Shown in pieces: positions 31,264 to 33,261 of a DNA stretch of 33,261 nucleotides. Numbering within the stretch: the first letter of the stretch is position 1; each line of letters starts with the position of its first letter. The notes under the pieces were generated by a model. The model searched no databases and was not told where the DNA came from. It saw only the letters and a list, made by a program, of their open reading frames with translations. Source of the stretch: an uncultured Sphingomonas sp. (GTDB lineage: Bacteria > Pseudomonadota > Alphaproteobacteria > Sphingomonadales > Sphingomonadaceae); NCBI GenBank assembly GCA_913775025.1, contig CAJYJW010000065.1, positions 1 through 33,261 of the forward strand, in the 5' to 3' direction. The position numbers were made by a program, and so were the translations under genes.

Positions 31264-33219
31264 TCACGGATCCACCATCGTCAGCGTTACGGCGGCGATA
31301 CGCGCGCCGGCCTGCTCCAGCAGATCCTTCGCCATTCGCGTCGCATCGGTCGGCGTCACGCGTGCGCGCGCCACCAGCAGCACGCCATCGGCCATCGCCG
31401 CCAGCTCCCGCGCCTCGGACAAAGCCAGCGCCGGCGCACAATCGAGCAGCACCATGTCATAGAGCTTTTCGAGATCGCGGATCAGCCCGGCCATCTGCGG
31501 CGAGGAAACCGCGCCGTTCGCGACCTGGCGTTCGCTCCCCTGCGCCAGATATTGCGCGCCCGATGGCGTATCCACCTCCACGGCGTCGCGAAAATCGACG
31601 TCGCCGTCGAGCACCTCGGCCAGCCCTATCCGTACATAGGGGCTGAGGGCGCGGCTGGCGGCGGGGCGGCGGCCGTCGCAATCGACCAGCACCACGCGCA
31701 GGCCGGCCAGCGCGGCGGAACGAGCGAGGCACAGCGCGACCGTCGTCTTGCCCTCCTCCGGCAGCGCGGACGAGATGGCGATCGAGCGCATCCCCTCGCC
31801 ACCCGCCGACAGGCCCGAATGGATGCCCCGAAAGGCGAGGCCGAAGGGGGAGCGGCGGTGATTGTACAGATAATCGGGCGGCCCCATCCGATCGTCCGCC
31901 GGAAAATCGGCGTCGGCCACGCGCGCCAGATCGGGCACCATGCCGATCACCGGGCGGCCGAGCCGCCGCTCCGCCTGCATCCGCGTGCGGAAGCCCTTGG
32001 TCGTTCCTTCGCGCACCAGCACCGTCACGATCGCGGCGGCCAGCGCCGCCAGCAGGCTGAACAGCACGAACGGCAATGCGGCCGGCGTGCGTCGCGCCGC
32101 CGGCACGCTGGCGCGGGAGATGACGTAGGCGGCGGCGGTATCGCGCCGCGCCTCCTCCACCAGCGTGCGATAGCGGCTGGCGAACCCTTCGTAGCGGGCG
32201 CGGGCGGCGGCGGCGCGTGTATCCATCCGGCGGCGCAAGGCGGTCGCGCGGTCCATCGCGGCCAGCTCGTCCCCCGCGCGGGCACGGGCGGCCCGCAGCA
32301 GCGCTAGGCGGTTGCGGGCATTGCCGAGATCGGTGTTCAGCCGGGTCAGGCGGCGAACCTCGTTCGCGATCTCCCGATCGATCTCTGGCGGGCGGGGCAC
32401 GGTGGCGTTCGCCAGCAATTCGCGCAGGCGGGGGGAGGATAGGCGACCCTGCCCGCCGCCCCGCTCCACCGAAAGGCGCGCGGCGAGCGCCTGCTCGTCG
32501 AAGGCCGCCGTCTGTATGCCCGCGTCGAGCGCGCGTATGTCGTTCGAAAGGGTGGCGCGGTCGGTCGGGCGGCTGAGGATGCCGACCGCCTCGTTCAGTC
32601 CGCGCGCCGCCGCCTCGTCGCGGATGGTCTGCTCGCGCGCGGCCGCCACCTGCGCCTGTAGCGCTGATTTTTCGCGGCCACGCACGCCGCCGACCCGCCT
32701 GTCCGCCACATAGGTTTCGGCCAGCGTGTTCAGGATGCCCGTCGCCAGCACCCGATCGGCGGCGGCGTAGCGCACCGCGACCGCATAGGAGGTACCGCTC
32801 GTCTCGATCCGCAGATTGTCGCGCACCGTATCGATCGCCTGCCGCCGCGCATCCACTCGCGCGATCGCCGGGCCGCTGCGTGGCTGGCCGACACCGCGCA
32901 CGTTGGTGAGGCCGAGGCGATCCACGACGGCCGCCACCAGTTCGCGCGAGGTCAGCAGCCGCACCTCGGTATTGCGGGCGAGCGGGCTAGCGGAGGATGC
33001 GGTGGCGGATGCCGGGGCGAGCCGATCGAACCCGTGATCCAGCCAGATGTCGGCGCGCGCCACATACCGGCGCGGCATCAGCACCCAGGCGATCAGCGCG
33101 GCGGCCAGCACCAGCAGCATGGCGCCGATGATCCAGCGCCGATGATAGCGCAGCGCCCGTCGTATCGTCGCGAGGCGGCCGTCGGCCACGGGGCGCTCGG
33201 GCCCGTCGTTCTCCGCCAT
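31264..33219 (-). CDS. Wzz/BY-kinase-like polysaccharide chain-length and export protein
   Basis: 651 residues. The first membrane helix (WIIGAMLLVLAAALIAWVLM, about 30-50) opens a Wzz periplasmic part with long coiled-coil helices, closed by a second helix (LPFVLFSLLAALAAAIVTVLV). The cytosolic P-loop domain has a Walker A of the form SALPEEGKTT (484-493, K491), a Walker A' VLVDCD (D513, D515) and a Walker B LLDCAP (D593), as in bacterial tyrosine kinases (Wzc/GumC/ExoP type). The C-terminus ends TLTMVDP without a tyrosine cluster. The family regulates polymer length of exopolysaccharide through Wzy. ATG 33219 has GGGG six bases upstream, but the frame remains open past the window edge, so the start is not certain. 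Confidence 0.9.
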   Translation of the reverse strand: MAENDGPERPVADGRLATIRRALRYHRRWIIGAMLLVLAAALIAWVLMPRRYVARADIWLDHGFDRLAPASATASSASPLARNTEVRLLTSRELVAAVVDRLGLTNVRGVGQPRSGPAIARVDARRQAIDTVRDNLRIETSGTSYAVAVRYAAADRVLATGILNTLAETYVADRRVGGVRGREKSALQAQVAAAREQTIRDEAAARGLNEAVGILSRPTDRATLSNDIRALDAGIQTAAFDEQALAARLSVERGGGQGRLSSPRLRELLANATVPRPPEIDREIANEVRRLTRLNTDLGNARNRLALLRAARARAGDELAAMDRATALRRRMDTRAAAARARYEGFASRYRTLVEEARRDTAAAYVISRASVPAARRTPAALPFVLFSLLAALAAAIVTVLVREGTTKGFRTRMQAERRLGRPVIGMVPDLARVADADFPADDRMGPPDYLYNHRRSPFGLAFRGIHSGLSAGGEGMRSIAISSALPEEGKTTVALCLARSAALAGLRVVLVDCDGRRPAASRALSPYVRIGLAEVLDGDVDFRDAVEVDTPSGAQYLAQGSERQVANGAVSSPQMAGLIRDLEKLYDMVLLDCAPALALSEARELAAMADGVLLVARARVTPTDATRMAKDLLEQAGARIAAVTLTMVDP

Positions 33220-33261
33220 CGGTGCCCCCAGGCGGGGAATGCCGGCCGCCTCGGCGACGGG

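Noticed and set aside
1-33261. CRISPR arrays, insertion sequences, rRNA, phage genes, toxin-antitoxin pairs
   Set aside because: I looked for regularly spaced repeats, transposase or integrase motifs and paired small genes on both strands and saw none.

Overview
The window is a high-GC, tightly packed chromosomal segment from an alphaproteobacterium. The best fit is Sphingomonadales: three TonB-dependent receptors lie within 10 kb, a RegB/RegA (ActS/ActR) redox two-component pair is present, start/stop overlaps of the ATGA type are frequent, and a Yellow/royal-jelly-family protein and an S9 dipeptidyl peptidase are encoded. The taxon is inferred from gene content and style, not from a marker gene. 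I see no insertion sequences, CRISPR array, rRNA or phage genes.

Left part (1-14.3 kb): nutrient and iron uptake at the outer membrane. A C-terminal gene fragment is followed by a 2-oxoglutarate/Fe(II) oxygenase with Sel1-like repeats, divergent from a large TonB receptor. Next come a DUF2252 protein, a tRNA-Arg(CCT), a second TonB receptor and a TonB siderophore receptor. The siderophore receptor is divergent, across a Fur-like operator, from a three-gene inner-membrane operon (DUF3649 - PepSY - DUF3325). That operon converges on a secreted dipeptidyl peptidase IV-type S9 peptidase.

Middle part (14.3-23.3 kb, all minus strand): a DUF4126 - spore-photoproduct-lyase-like radical SAM - metallophosphoesterase cluster, and an overlapping operon cyoA-cyoB-cyoC-cyoD-SURF1-regB-regA. 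The latter encodes a bo3-type ubiquinol oxidase, an assembly factor and a redox/quinone-sensing two-component system. The quinol-site residues (R80, D84, H107, Q110) and heme/CuB histidines of CyoB are all present, and CyoA lacks CuA ligands, so this is a quinol oxidase. The sensor kinase keeps both the GGxxNPF quinone motif and the redox cysteine, suggesting the oxidase and the sensor of its substrate pool are made together.

Right part (23.3-33.3 kb): an MFS symporter, a SulP anion transporter with a long structured 5' leader, a small membrane protein and a TauE/SafE exporter, plausibly concerned with inorganic sulfur or bicarbonate anions. Then comes an unusual uninterrupted reading frame joining an alpha/beta hydrolase to a Yellow/MRJP-family periplasmic protein. 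The window ends with a membrane-anchored proline-rich protein translationally coupled to a PPP-type phosphatase, and a Wzz/BY-kinase-like polysaccharide co-polymerase without a tyrosine tail.

No wholly new system is proven. The strongest leads are the SulP leader RNA, the hydrolase-Yellow fusion, the palindromic operator between cyoA and the MFS gene, the coupled oxidase-sensor operon, and the photoproduct-lyase cluster in a presumably non-sporulating bacterium.
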